A DNA stretch of 64,000 bases from Streptomyces avermitilis MA-4680 = NBRC 14893 (GTDB lineage: Bacteria > Actinomycetota > Actinomycetes > Streptomycetales > Streptomycetaceae). Positions 8,759-17,750 of the stretch are shown here, one piece after another. Position 1 is the stretch's first letter. Each line of letters starts with the position of its first letter. A model generated the notes under the pieces. The model was not told where the DNA came from. It was given only the letters and a program-made list of their open reading frames with translations, and did no database searches. The stretch is taken from assembly GCF_000009765.2 (NCBI RefSeq), contig NC_003155.5, forward strand, positions 3,162,001 through 3,226,000, read 5' to 3'. A program made the translations under genes and the position numbers.

Positions 8759-8952
8759 AGCGTGAATCCCGGCCCTTCCGAGGTTGAGGTGTGCTGGGCT
8801 TTTCGGGTCCACGGTAGGGCCGGGACGGCGAGGGATCGTTTGTCCGAGTCGTAGCACTCCCCCACCCGAACGCGACGCTTTGGCGCGGTCGCCGGACTCC
8901 GCCGGGCTCGCCCGGGGTCACACCCCCCGGCAGCGCCCGCGCCGACGCCGGT

Positions 8953-10622
8953 TCACTCTCCCGCCGCGGCCGTCGTCTTCAACGCCAGCCACAGCTCCAT
9001 CCGCACATCCGGATCGTCCAGCGACCGCCCCAGAATCTCCTCGACCCGCCGCATCCGGTACCGCAGCGTATGCCGGTGCACCCCCAGATCGGCCGCGGCC
9101 GCGTCCCACTGCCCGTGCCGCGACAGCCAGGCGCGCAGCGACGCCACGAGATCGCCCCGCCCCGTCGCGTCGTGCTCGCGCAGCGCCCGCAGCAGCCCGT
9201 CCGCGAACGCCCGCACCGCGTCGTCCGCGAGCAGCGGCAGTACGGACCCGGCCGCCAGCTCCTCGTGCTCGACGAGGAAACGTCCACGGCGCCGCGCCAC
9301 CGACAGCGCCTGCTCGGCCTGCTTGTACGCGGCCCCCGCCGCGATCGGTCCCGCCGGCGCCGACAGCCCCACGACCAGCTCGTCCTCGTCGGTCACGGGC
9401 TGCTCCCGCGTCGCGGCCCGCGCCGCCTCCAGCGCCGCCGCGTACTCCCCGCAGGCGGCGACCGCGGCGCCCCCGTCCACGGCGAGCACCACGAGCCGCT
9501 CCCCGTCGGGCACGAGCAGCACGGACTCGCCGGACCGGGCGGCGGCGGACTCGACGATCTCCGCGAGGCCGCCGAGCGGGTCCCCGTTGGTCTCGGGCAC
9601 GGCGACGGCGGCGGGCGAGCGCTTCGTGGGCGCCACGCGCGCGTGCCTGTCGGCATGCGCCCGCGCGGCCGACGCGGACGCCGACTCGGCCAGGATCAGC
9701 CGGAACGGAGCGTCGAGCAGGGCACCGTACAGATCCCCGGCGACGGCCCGGGCGTGATCGGACTCCCCGGCCAGCAGCATGCGCAGGACGGCCGCCCCGA
9801 TCCGCTGTTCGGCGGCGTGCAGCGAGCGCGACCGCTCGGTGGTCAGCGTGAGCAGGGCGATCGCGGAGTGCACGGCGTACCGCTCGGCGGTGCCGAGGGC
9901 GGCGGCCGTGCCGACGGCGAGCGCGGCGCGCGGCCGGCGGCCGGTGCCGAGCGAGTGCAGCTCGACGCGGTCCTCGTTGTCGGGCGCGCCGACCACCGCG
10001 CTCGCGGGCGCCGGCCGCTCCCGCAGCCGCTCCACGTCCGGGGTGATCCGGGCGGCCCGTCGGCCCGCCCACTCGGGTGCGGTGGCGACGACGGCGCCCG
10101 AGGCGTCGTACAGCAGCCGTCCCAGCCGTCGACCTGTCCGGCCAGCGCGGTGAGCAGCCCCTCGGCCCCACCGCCCAGCGCCTGCTTGGTCAGCTCGCGC
10201 TGGGCGGCGAACCCTGCCGTGACCGCCCGGTACTGGTCGGCGGCGATGGCCGCGGAGACGGCCTTGCTGATGGCGAGGAAGGGCGTGCGCCGGGGCACTT
10301 CGAGCAGCGGCAGCCCCTCTTTGTCCGCCGCGTCGACGAGCGCCTCGGGGATCTCCTCGTAGTTGACCCCGACGGCGAAACCGAGCCCGACCACGCCCGC
10401 GCCCGCCAGGCGCTTCACATAGCGCCGCATGACCTCGGGATCCTCCGCGTCCAGTTTGAGCGCGGTGATCAGCAGCAGTTCCCCGCCCTCCATGTAGGGG
10501 ACGGGGTCGGCGAGCTCGCTGACGTGCGCCCAGCGGACGGGCACATCCAGGCGGTCCTCGCCCGCTCGCACGGTCAGCTTGAGCGCGGAGTGGTGGACGA
10601 GCGAGGCGAGCGTGGGGGGCAT
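8953..10622 (-). pseudogene. PucR-family transcriptional regulator, frameshifted
   Basis: The first about 165 residues (from ATG 10622, MPPTLASLVHHSALKL) are the PucR-type sensory domain seen in regulators of purine and amino-compound catabolism. Near 10114-10124 the frame breaks: TGGGACGGCTGCTG needs one more base for the text to continue as LLYDASGAVVAT. The remainder runs in another frame to 8953 and ends with the PucR C-terminal HTH (GQWDAAAADLGVHRHTLRYR). The whole would be about 555 residues, the normal family length. Neither fragment alone would regulate normally. The broken sequence otherwise looks well conserved, so a sequencing or assembly indel is quite possible. It sits upstream of the aldehyde dehydrogenase and near gabT. 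Confidence 0.85.
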
Positions 10623-10638
10623 GAGGCCTTCAGGTCTG

Positions 10639-10656
10639 TGTGATCTTTGTGATCTT
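10639..10656. repeat. Perfect tandem 9-bp repeat before the PucR start
   Basis: TGTGATCTT occurs twice with no gap, 17-34 bp upstream of the PucR-type start codon (AAGATCACA twice on the coding strand). The position suits an autoregulatory operator or RNA element; the function is inferred. Confidence 0.6.
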
Positions 10657-10737
10657 TTGGCCGCTGCGTATGAACGACCTGTGTCGATTCTGCCTCACCG
10701 TACGGTCCGACCGTGACGTTACATCCAGACGTCCAGG

Positions 10738-13146
10738 TCAGCCCCGTAGATCCACGAGCAGCGGCGGCGCGTGCTCGCCCGCGACGCTGGTGAGCGACAG
10801 CACCGCGTGGCCCGGCGGCACCTCGTGCGCCAGCTCGGACGCCGACCACCGCTCCCGCTCGACCTGCCGTACGGTCACCGCGTCCGTGGTCACGGCCTTG
10901 CCGGTGACCAGCTTGCGCAGGGCGTGGATGGCCCGCGTCATCGGCTGGTCCGCGAAGACCGTGTGCTGGGCCACGTCACGGGTCTCCACCCACTCGGTGC
11001 CCCAGGCGTGGGCGAACCGGCTGCCGTCCCACGTCGTGACGCCGGAGAACGCCATACGGCAGCCGACCGCCCCGTACAGCGGCCCGTGCAGCGCCTCGGG
11101 CACGTCGCCGATCGTGCGCAGCGCGAGGACCACTCCGGCGTTCTGGGAGCGCAGGCGCTGCATGCCGCGTACGGATTCGGTGGTCGGCGTCCCGGTGGCG
11201 TCGTCGAGGACCAGACAGACGAAGTGGGCCCGCTCCCCGGCCCGCTCCCCGCCCCGCACCACGGCGGTGAACTGGGCCAGCACGAGCCGTGCGATCAGCC
11301 GGGACGCCTCCTCGTGCCCGCGCTCGGGCAGATCGACGCGCACCCGCAGCGGATGATGGACCACGGACCGCAGTGAGAACGGCCGGATCCCGCTGTCCGT
11401 ACCGCCGCCGCCGAAGAACGCGGCGAAGACCGGCCGGTCGAGCAGCGCGAGCCGGTCGGCGAGAGCCGGTCCGGCGTCGGCCGCGCTCCCGGCCTGCCGG
11501 ATGCGGGCGTCGAGTTCCCGGCGCATCACGGCGTGTTCGTCCCCCGCCAGCGCCTCCCGCAGGGACGACAGCGCCGCCGGCTCGCCCTCCAGAAGCTCCC
11601 GCAGCACGGGCAGCGCCGGGAACCGTCCGTGCACCGCCCGGTAGGGGCCGAGCAGTTGGGCGAGCGCGGTGGCGGCACGCCGGCCGTCGACCGTGTCGAG
11701 GTCTCCGACCAGGCCTTCGGCCAGGAAGGACGCCACCTCGTCGGGGTCGTCGGAATCCGCGTACGGGTCCAGGTCGTGGACGGAGGAGGGATCGCCGATC
11801 TTGACGACCACGTCGAACGCCGAGTCCGGGCCGAGGGGCGTGCCGGCGGCGGCGACCACGACGACGGCGCACCGTCCGGTGAGCGCTCGCAGGGTGAGCG
11901 ACTCGACGAGGGGCCGGACCAGCTGGCGGGTCTTGCCGGAGCCGGACGGACCCACCGCGAGGAGTGAGGTGCCGAGGGTCTCGGCGTCGAGGGCCGCGCC
12001 GGCCCCGCGGTAGACGAGCGGCGTACGGTCCCCGGCCGACCAGCGCCCGATGCGCACCTGGCCTTCGAGCACGTCGTGGCGTGCGGTGCGGGCCGGCAGG
12101 TCCCGGGCGCCGGACGGGTGGACCCAGGCGGCGGCGCCCCGGCGCAGCACGGTGTCGCTGAAGGCGGCGAGGCGCGCGCCGTCCCGCTTCGCCGCGTTCC
12201 ACGCGTGCCGGACACGGGCGCAGTCCACGTCGTTCATCCGGCCGGAGAGCACCTCTCCGGAGAGCAGGTCCGCCGCCTGGTGCTGCCCCGCGTCATGGAG
12301 TTCGGGCCACTGGGCGGGTGGCCGGGGGGCGGCCGGGGTCTCGGGCGCCCGGCCGCGGCCGCGCGCGGCCAACCGTTCCCTGGCGAACGGCCACCAGTCG
12401 CCGATCCTGGCGAAGGGCCACAGGACCAGCAGGGTGATCAGCGCGTACAGACCGTCGGTGACCAGCTGCGACTGGAACACCTCGTAGCCGCCGGTGAGCA
12501 GGGCCGTGACGGAGAAGAGGGGTGCGACGACCGGCAGTGCGTCCCAGCCGACGCCGGGGAAGGCGCGGGGGAAGACGAAGGTCAGCGTGAGCAGGGCGCC
12601 CAGGGCGGCCAGCAGGGCGCGCGCGGGCTGCGGCCGGCGGGTGACGTAGTGACGGACCACGTCGGACCAGCTTCCCAGCCGTCCCATGGCGTAGACGAGG
12701 ACGGCGAAGAACACCCCGGTGTAGACCTCGATGGCCTCCTGCCCCTGCCAGGTCTTCGGCGCGGTGGTGCCGCCCCACCACCAGTCGTCCGGGGTGAAGA
12801 GCTTCAGCACGATCCACTGGTAGGGCACGCTGCCGTGGCGCCACAGGGACCAGACGATCAGCGCCACCACCAGCGGCACCGCGAGACCGACGATCGTGAC
12901 CGGGGAGAGCCGCTGCGCTCCCTTCGCCGGCCGTGGCACCCGGTAGCCGTACCGCCAGATCCCGGGTGCGGCGGCCGGGCGGGGTTCGTCGAGCCAGTCG
13001 GCGACGGTGGCCGGGCGGGCCGGGGCCTGCTCGGGCACGGGGGGCGCGCCGCGCGGCATGGGCGGCACGGGTGGTGGGGGTGCGGCGGGTCGTGGCACAG
13101 GAGTCGCATGCGTACCCCGTGCGTCCTGCGTCCCGTCGCTGTCCAT
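10738..13146 (-). CDS. Membrane-anchored P-loop ATPase, FtsK/VirD4-like, unknown role
   Basis: About 802 residues from ATG 13146, which has an AGGGGGC ribosome-binding site. The N-terminal about 65 residues are Pro/Ala-rich and presumably disordered. Residues about 85-275 hold several hydrophobic segments. A hydrophilic middle region leads to Walker A GPSGSGKTRQLVRP (Lys405), as in FtsK/SpoIIIE and VirD4/TraD coupling proteins. A candidate Walker B, VCLVLDDA, follows about 215 residues later. The C-terminal half is typical of actinobacterial 'ATP/GTP-binding' membrane proteins with no assigned function. The gene is alone on its strand, between the PucR regulator and the divergent gabT, and no conjugation genes are nearby. 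A role in DNA or protein translocation is conjecture. Confidence 0.8.
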   Translation of the reverse strand: MDSDGTQDARGTHATPVPRPAAPPPPVPPMPRGAPPVPEQAPARPATVADWLDEPRPAAAPGIWRYGYRVPRPAKGAQRLSPVTIVGLAVPLVVALIVWSLWRHGSVPYQWIVLKLFTPDDWWWGGTTAPKTWQGQEAIEVYTGVFFAVLVYAMGRLGSWSDVVRHYVTRRPQPARALLAALGALLTLTFVFPRAFPGVGWDALPVVAPLFSVTALLTGGYEVFQSQLVTDGLYALITLLVLWPFARIGDWWPFARERLAARGRGRAPETPAAPRPPAQWPELHDAGQHQAADLLSGEVLSGRMNDVDCARVRHAWNAAKRDGARLAAFSDTVLRRGAAAWVHPSGARDLPARTARHDVLEGQVRIGRWSAGDRTPLVYRGAGAALDAETLGTSLLAVGPSGSGKTRQLVRPLVESLTLRALTGRCAVVVVAAAGTPLGPDSAFDVVVKIGDPSSVHDLDPYADSDDPDEVASFLAEGLVGDLDTVDGRRAATALAQLLGPYRAVHGRFPALPVLRELLEGEPAALSSLREALAGDEHAVMRRELDARIRQAGSAADAGPALADRLALLDRPVFAAFFGGGGTDSGIRPFSLRSVVHHPLRVRVDLPERGHEEASRLIARLVLAQFTAVVRGGERAGERAHFVCLVLDDATGTPTTESVRGMQRLRSQNAGVVLALRTIGDVPEALHGPLYGAVGCRMAFSGVTTWDGSRFAHAWGTEWVETRDVAQHTVFADQPMTRAIHALRKLVTGKAVTTDAVTVRQVERERWSASELAHEVPPGHAVLSLTSVAGEHAPPLLVDLRG

Positions 13147-13461
13147 CGCCCTTGCCCCCTGACCAGCCGCTCCGTGCACCCTCAGCGAGTCAATCTAACG
13201 CCCCCGCAGGGGGAGTTCACCGTTTACGCGGCCGGGGCGCCCGGGGATGCGCACCGCCGCGCCCCGGGGTTCTATGTCCACGACGGACAAGCACACACGC
13301 CGAAAACGCCCACATGGAGCATGCCCGCTCCCCGTCCCCGGCCCTAGCCTGCGAAGAAAGAAGGCAAGCGTCCGAAAACACCCCGCCGGGAACGTCCCGG
13401 CCAGCCGGAAATCCCCGGTGGCCGCACACCCCCGGTTCGCAAGATCATCAGGGAGCCCCTC

Positions 13462-14796
13462 ATGAGCGCACTTCCGCAGGAGCGCCGCGTCGTCACCGCC
13501 ATCCCCGGCCCGAAGTCGCAGGAGCTGCAGGCCCGCCGTACCGCCGTGGTCGCGGCCGGTGTGGGTTCGGTGCTGCCGGTCTTCACCACGCGCGCCGGCG
13601 GCGGCATCATCGAGGACGTCGACGGCAACCGCCTGATCGACTTCGGCTCCGGCATCGCGGTGACGTCCGTGGGCGCCTCCGCCGAGGCCGTCGTACGCCG
13701 CGCCTCCGCCCAGCTCCAGGACTTCACGCACACCTGTTTCATGGTCACGCCGTACGAGGGCTACGTCGCCGTCGCCGAGGCGCTGGCCGAGCTCACGCCG
13801 GGTGACCACGCCAAGAAGTCGGCCCTGTTCAACTCGGGCGCCGAGGCCGTCGAGAACGCCGTCAAGATCGCCCGCGCGTACACCAAGCGCCAGGCGGTCG
13901 TCGTGTTCGACCACGGCTACCACGGCCGTACGAACCTCACGATGGCGCTGACCGCGAAGAACATGCCGTACAAGAACGGCTTCGGACCGTTCGCGCCCGA
14001 GGTCTACCGGGTGCCGGTGGCGTACGGCTACCGCTGGCTGACCGGCCCGGAGAACGCCGGTGCCGAGGCCTCCGCCCAGGCGATCGACATGATCAACAAG
14101 CAGATCGGCGCCGACAACGTCGCCGCGATCATCATCGAGCCGGTGCTCGGCGAGGGCGGCTTCATCGAGCCCGCGAAGGGCTTCCTCCCCGCCATCAGCA
14201 AGTTCGCCAAGGACAACGGCATCGTCTTCGTCGCCGACGAGATCCAGTCCGGCTTCTGCCGCACCGGCCAGTGGTTCGCGTGCGAGGACGAGGGCATCGT
14301 CCCGGACCTGATCACGACCGCCAAGGGCATCGCGGGCGGTCTGCCGCTCGCCGCCGTCACCGGCCGCGCCGAGATCATGGACGCCGCGCACGCGGGCGGC
14401 CTGGGCGGCACCTACGGCGGCAACCCGGTCGCCTGCGCGGGTGCGCTCGGCGCGATCGAGACGATGAAGGAGCTCGACCTCAACGCCAAGGCGAAGAACA
14501 TCGAGGCCGTCATGAAGGCCCGCCTGGGTGCCATGGCCGAGAAGTTCGACATCATCGGCGACGTCCGCGGCCGTGGCGGGATGATCGCGATCGAGCTGGT
14601 CAAGGACCGCGACACCAAGGAGCCGAACCCGGAGGCGGCCGGCGCGCTCGCCAAGGCGTGCCACCAGGAGGGCCTGCTGGTCCTGACCTGTGGCACCTAC
14701 GGCAACGTGCTGCGCTTCCTGCCTCCGCTGGTCATCGGCGAGGACCTGCTGAACGAGGGCCTCGACATCATTGAGCAGGCGTTCTCCCGTATCTGA
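13462..14796 (+). CDS. gabT: 4-aminobutyrate aminotransferase
   Basis: A 444-residue class III PLP aminotransferase converting GABA plus 2-oxoglutarate to succinate semialdehyde plus glutamate in the cytoplasm. Visible signatures are NSGAEAVENAVKIARAYT, the PLP Asp in VADEIQSGFCRTG (Asp259) and the Schiff-base lysine in ITTAKGIAGGLP (Lys288). The start ATG has GGGAG eight bases before it. It sits across a divergent promoter region from the P-loop ATPase and close to aldehyde dehydrogenase and PucR-type genes. It would complete the route from polyamine-derived GABA to succinate. Confidence 0.95.
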   Translation: MSALPQERRVVTAIPGPKSQELQARRTAVVAAGVGSVLPVFTTRAGGGIIEDVDGNRLIDFGSGIAVTSVGASAEAVVRRASAQLQDFTHTCFMVTPYEGYVAVAEALAELTPGDHAKKSALFNSGAEAVENAVKIARAYTKRQAVVVFDHGYHGRTNLTMALTAKNMPYKNGFGPFAPEVYRVPVAYGYRWLTGPENAGAEASAQAIDMINKQIGADNVAAIIIEPVLGEGGFIEPAKGFLPAISKFAKDNGIVFVADEIQSGFCRTGQWFACEDEGIVPDLITTAKGIAGGLPLAAVTGRAEIMDAAHAGGLGGTYGGNPVACAGALGAIETMKELDLNAKAKNIEAVMKARLGAMAEKFDIIGDVRGRGGMIAIELVKDRDTKEPNPEAAGALAKACHQEGLLVLTCGTYGNVLRFLPPLVIGEDLLNEGLDIIEQAFSRI

Positions 14797-14813
14797 CGCC
14801 CCACACGTCCCGT

Positions 14814-14833
14814 ATCCGGGGTCCGGGCCGGAT
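14814..14833 (+). terminator. Weak hairpin after gabT
   Basis: A small stem (ATCCGG at 14814-14819 with CCGGAT at 14828-14833) nested in further GC-rich complementarity, starting 17 bp after the gabT stop. It is only a modest terminator candidate. Confidence 0.35.
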
Positions 14834-14943
14834 TCCGGTGCGGGACGGCAGGGGGCGGAGCGCGTGAAGAACGTGTGCAAGGTGGATGGCGGGACGCGAT
14901 TCCGGCTGTCGCAGCGGATTTCCCTGCCGTAGGTTCTACCCAG

Positions 14944-15798
14944 ATGAGAGATACACCCCGCCCACAGGGGACTGTGGACGGCTTCGGGCCGAGGCCTCCC
15001 CAGCTTCGACCTGGTCGTGCCCTCGCGCACACACCCGGAGCTTCCGGCTCCGGTTCTCCTCACCGATCGGATGGCCGCACGCCCCAAACCCCCCGGGGCG
15101 GGCGGCACACCGATCTGGACGGCCGCCCCGGAACCACCCCCCCTGTTCCGGGGCGGCCGACCTTCCTCCTCGGCCTTTCGGCCCTTCTCCTCGCGCTGAT
15201 CACCTGGCAGGTCGCGGCCCACGGCCCCCTGGCCCGCGCGGACGAACGCCTCAGCGGCACGCTGGTCCGTCCGGGCCGCTTCTCCGAACTCCTCGCCGAT
15301 CTGGGCAACGCCACGGTCGCGGTACCGGTGCTGGCCGTCGTCCTGGTGTACGTGGCCGTACGCGACCGCCGGGCCGGTGCGGATCGCTGGTGGCTCCCGT
15401 CCACGGCCGCGGCGCTCCTGGTGGCGGCCCTCCCGGCCCTGATCGTCCCGCTCAAGGAACTGATCGCCCGCCCGGGACCCCCGGTCATGGGCCCGGGCAC
15501 GGGCTTCTATCCCTCGGGCCACACCGCCACGGCCACGATCGCCTACGGCACGGCGGCCCTGCTCCTGCTGCCCCGGCTGCACGCCACCTGGGCCCGCCGC
15601 ACCGTGCTCGCCGCCTCCGTCACCCTGAACCTCGCGGTCGCCGTCGGCCTGATCCGCCGTGGCTATCACTGGCCGCTGGACGTCGTGGCGAGCTGGTGCC
15701 TGGGCGCGCTGCTGCTGACGGCGCTCGCGATGTTCCTCAGCCGAAGTACTGGTCGAAGTTCCGCTGGAACTCCCAGCTCCCGAACCGGTCCCAGTTGA
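14944..15798 (+). CDS. PAP2-family membrane phosphatase
   Basis: About 284 residues from ATG 14944. A Pro-rich cytoplasmic N-terminus of roughly 70 residues precedes five to six hydrophobic segments. All three phosphatase motifs are present: KELIARPGP, YPSGHTATA and IRRGYHWPLDV, with the catalytic His in the last two. Such enzymes dephosphorylate lipid phosphates such as undecaprenyl pyrophosphate or phosphatidate outside the membrane (family knowledge). The last about 20 codons overlap the 3' end of the convergent chitinase gene by 62 bp. That tail (SRSTGRSSAGTPSSRTGPS) is low-complexity and may be a recent extension. Confidence 0.82.
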   Translation: MRDTPRPQGTVDGFGPRPPQLRPGRALAHTPGASGSGSPHRSDGRTPQTPRGGRHTDLDGRPGTTPPVPGRPTFLLGLSALLLALITWQVAAHGPLARADERLSGTLVRPGRFSELLADLGNATVAVPVLAVVLVYVAVRDRRAGADRWWLPSTAAALLVAALPALIVPLKELIARPGPPVMGPGTGFYPSGHTATATIAYGTAALLLLPRLHATWARRTVLAASVTLNLAVAVGLIRRGYHWPLDVVASWCLGALLLTALAMFLSRSTGRSSAGTPSSRTGPS

Positions 15799-17566
15799 TC
15801 GACCACGTCATCAGGCCGCGGAGCGCGGGCCACGTGCCGTGGGTCGCGTACGAGCCGCAGTCGGTCTTCCTCGTGAGGCAGTTCAGGGTCTTGTTCACCT
15901 CCGTGGGGGACACATGGCCGTTGCCCGCGTTCGTCGAGGCCGGCATGCCGATCGTGATCTGGTCGGGGCGCAGCGGCGGGAAGACGTTGTTGGCGTCGCC
16001 CGCCACCGGGAAGCCCGTCAGCAGCATGTCGGTCATGGCGATGTGGAAGTCGGCGCCGCCCATCGAGTGGTACTGGTCGTCGAGCCCCATGACCGGACCC
16101 GAGTTGTAGTCCTGGACGTGCAGCAGGGTGAGGTCGTCGCGCAGGGCGTGGATCACCGGGAGGTACGCGCCCGCCCTCGGGTCCTGGCCGCCCCACTTGC
16201 CCGTGCCGTAGTACTGGTGGCCGAGCTGGACGAAGAAGGTCTCCGGCGCCATGGTCAGGACGAACGTCGAGCCGTACCTCGCCTTCAGGGTCCTCAGCGC
16301 CGAGATCAGGTTGACGATCACGGGTGTGGTCGGGCTCTTGAAGTTCGTGTCGCTCGCGTCCAGCGCCAGCGAGTGCCCCTCGAAGTCGATGTCCAGGCCG
16401 TCCAGGCCGTACTCGTCGATGATCTTCGAGACGGAGGAGACGAAGGTGTCGCGCGCCGCCGTCGTGGCCAGCTGGACCTGGCCGTTCTGGCCGCCGATCG
16501 ATATCAGGACCTTCTTGCCGGCCGCCCGCTTCGCCTTGATCGCCGCCTTGAAGTCGGCGTCGTTCTCGACGTTCGGGCACTCGGTGACCGGGCAGCGCGT
16601 GAAGCGGATGTCGCCCGAGGTGGTGGAGGTCGGTTCGCCGAAGGCCAGGTCGATGACGTCCCAGCTGTCGGGCACGTCCGCCATGCGCGTGTAGCCGGAG
16701 CCGTTGGCGAAGCTCGCGTGGAGGTAGCCGACCAGGGCGTGGGCGGGCAGGTCCGTCGAGCCGCCGCCCGAGCCCGCCGACGTCGTGGCCGGCACCGTCG
16801 CCGACTTCGCCGACTCGCCCGCGTCGTTCACGGCCGCGACCTGGAAGCCGTACGCCGTGGCCGGTGACAGACCGGTCACCGTGGCCGAAGTGCCGGTCAC
16901 GGACCGGGCCTTCACCCCGTCGCGGTAGATCGCGTACCCCGTGGCTCCGGGGACCGCCGACCAGGACAGGGCGACACTCGTGGACGTCACCGTGCCCGCC
17001 TTCAGGCCCGTCGGCGCCGCCGGTGGCTGACCCGCGTCCACGCCCGGACCGACCAGGGAGATGTCGTCGGCGTAGTAGGCGCCGGTGCCGTACCAGCCGT
17101 GGGTGTAGACCGTGACCTCGGTGGTGGACGGGCCGGTGCGGAACGTGGTGGTGAGCTGCTGCCAGTCGGGGGCGGACTGGGTCCAGGTGGAGACGTCGGT
17201 GGTGCCGGTGCCGCTCGCGCCGAGGTAGACGTAGCTGCCCCGGACGTATCCGGACAGGGTGTACTGCGCGTCCGGTTTCACGGTCACCGTCTGCGCGCAC
17301 TGGGCGTGATCGCTGCCGGCCGGGGTCGCCTGGAGCGCGGAACCTCCGCTCCGTACGGGCGAGTTGACGGTCTTTCCGCTGTCGGCCGCACATGTCCAGG
17401 CGTTCAGGCCGGACTCGAACCCGCCGTTGCGTGCGAGGTCCGCGTCGGCCGCGCGGGCGGCCGACGAGAGCGCGGTCATTGCGGGTACGGCCAGGACGGC
17501 GGCCGCGCCCACGGCGAGAAGTCTGTGCCGCCGTGGGCGCGGCACGGTGCGTCGGGTGCGGTCCAC
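15737..17566 (-). CDS. Secreted chitinase, GH18 with carbohydrate-binding and FnIII modules
   Basis: A 609-residue exoenzyme starting at GTG 17566, five bases after a perfect GGAGG. An Arg-rich signal peptide ends near residue 40 (SSAARAADAD). Next come a carbohydrate-binding module (about 42-165), a fibronectin type III domain (about 175-255, APTGLKAGTVTSTSVALSWS) and a GH18 catalytic domain (about 270-609). The active-site motif DGLDIDFE has its catalytic Glu at about 396. It cleaves chitin to N-acetylglucosamine oligomers outside the cell. The promoter contains a DasR-type operator, so induction by chitin turnover products is expected. It is convergent with, and overlaps by 62 bp, the PAP2 phosphatase gene. 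Confidence 0.95.
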   Translation of the reverse strand: MDRTRRTVPRPRRHRLLAVGAAAVLAVPAMTALSSAARAADADLARNGGFESGLNAWTCAADSGKTVNSPVRSGGSALQATPAGSDHAQCAQTVTVKPDAQYTLSGYVRGSYVYLGASGTGTTDVSTWTQSAPDWQQLTTTFRTGPSTTEVTVYTHGWYGTGAYYADDISLVGPGVDAGQPPAAPTGLKAGTVTSTSVALSWSAVPGATGYAIYRDGVKARSVTGTSATVTGLSPATAYGFQVAAVNDAGESAKSATVPATTSAGSGGGSTDLPAHALVGYLHASFANGSGYTRMADVPDSWDVIDLAFGEPTSTTSGDIRFTRCPVTECPNVENDADFKAAIKAKRAAGKKVLISIGGQNGQVQLATTAARDTFVSSVSKIIDEYGLDGLDIDFEGHSLALDASDTNFKSPTTPVIVNLISALRTLKARYGSTFVLTMAPETFFVQLGHQYYGTGKWGGQDPRAGAYLPVIHALRDDLTLLHVQDYNSGPVMGLDDQYHSMGGADFHIAMTDMLLTGFPVAGDANNVFPPLRPDQITIGMPASTNAGNGHVSPTEVNKTLNCLTRKTDCGSYATHGTWPALRGLMTWSINWDRFGSWEFQRNFDQYFG

Positions 17567-17609
17567 AAGTGCCTCCGGGCAGGGGGGAAGAGGAGGGTGG
17601 AGCGCGCCC

Positions 17610-17638
17610 AACTTGGTCCAGACCAATTCGGTTGTCAA
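17610..17638 (-). promoter_or_regulatory. Chitinase promoter
   Basis: On the minus strand a consensus -35 TTGACA (17638-17633) is separated by 17 bases from CAAGTT (17615-17610). The DasR-type palindrome fills the spacer and the -10, placing repression directly on RNA polymerase binding. Confidence 0.65.
17613..17626. promoter_or_regulatory. DasR-responsive element (dre)
   Basis: TTGGTCCAGACCAA is a palindrome matching the known dre core TGGTCTAGACCA except for the central T/C. DasR is the GntR-family N-acetylglucosamine-responsive repressor of streptomycete chitinase genes (established knowledge). Confidence 0.85.
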
Positions 17639-17750
17639 GACCTCCGGCGGTTACCTGCCGTCAGGGACCGGTGCGAACCGGGGCACAGCGGTGGCGCGGG
17701 GCGTACGCCGTTCGAGCGGAACGCGACCCGCCCGCGCGCCACCGCGAGCG

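Noticed and set aside
13195..15669. An 824-codon minus-strand frame across gabT and the PAP2 gene
   Set aside because: Codon bias and domain evidence support gabT and PAP2 on the plus strand; the antisense product has no recognisable features.
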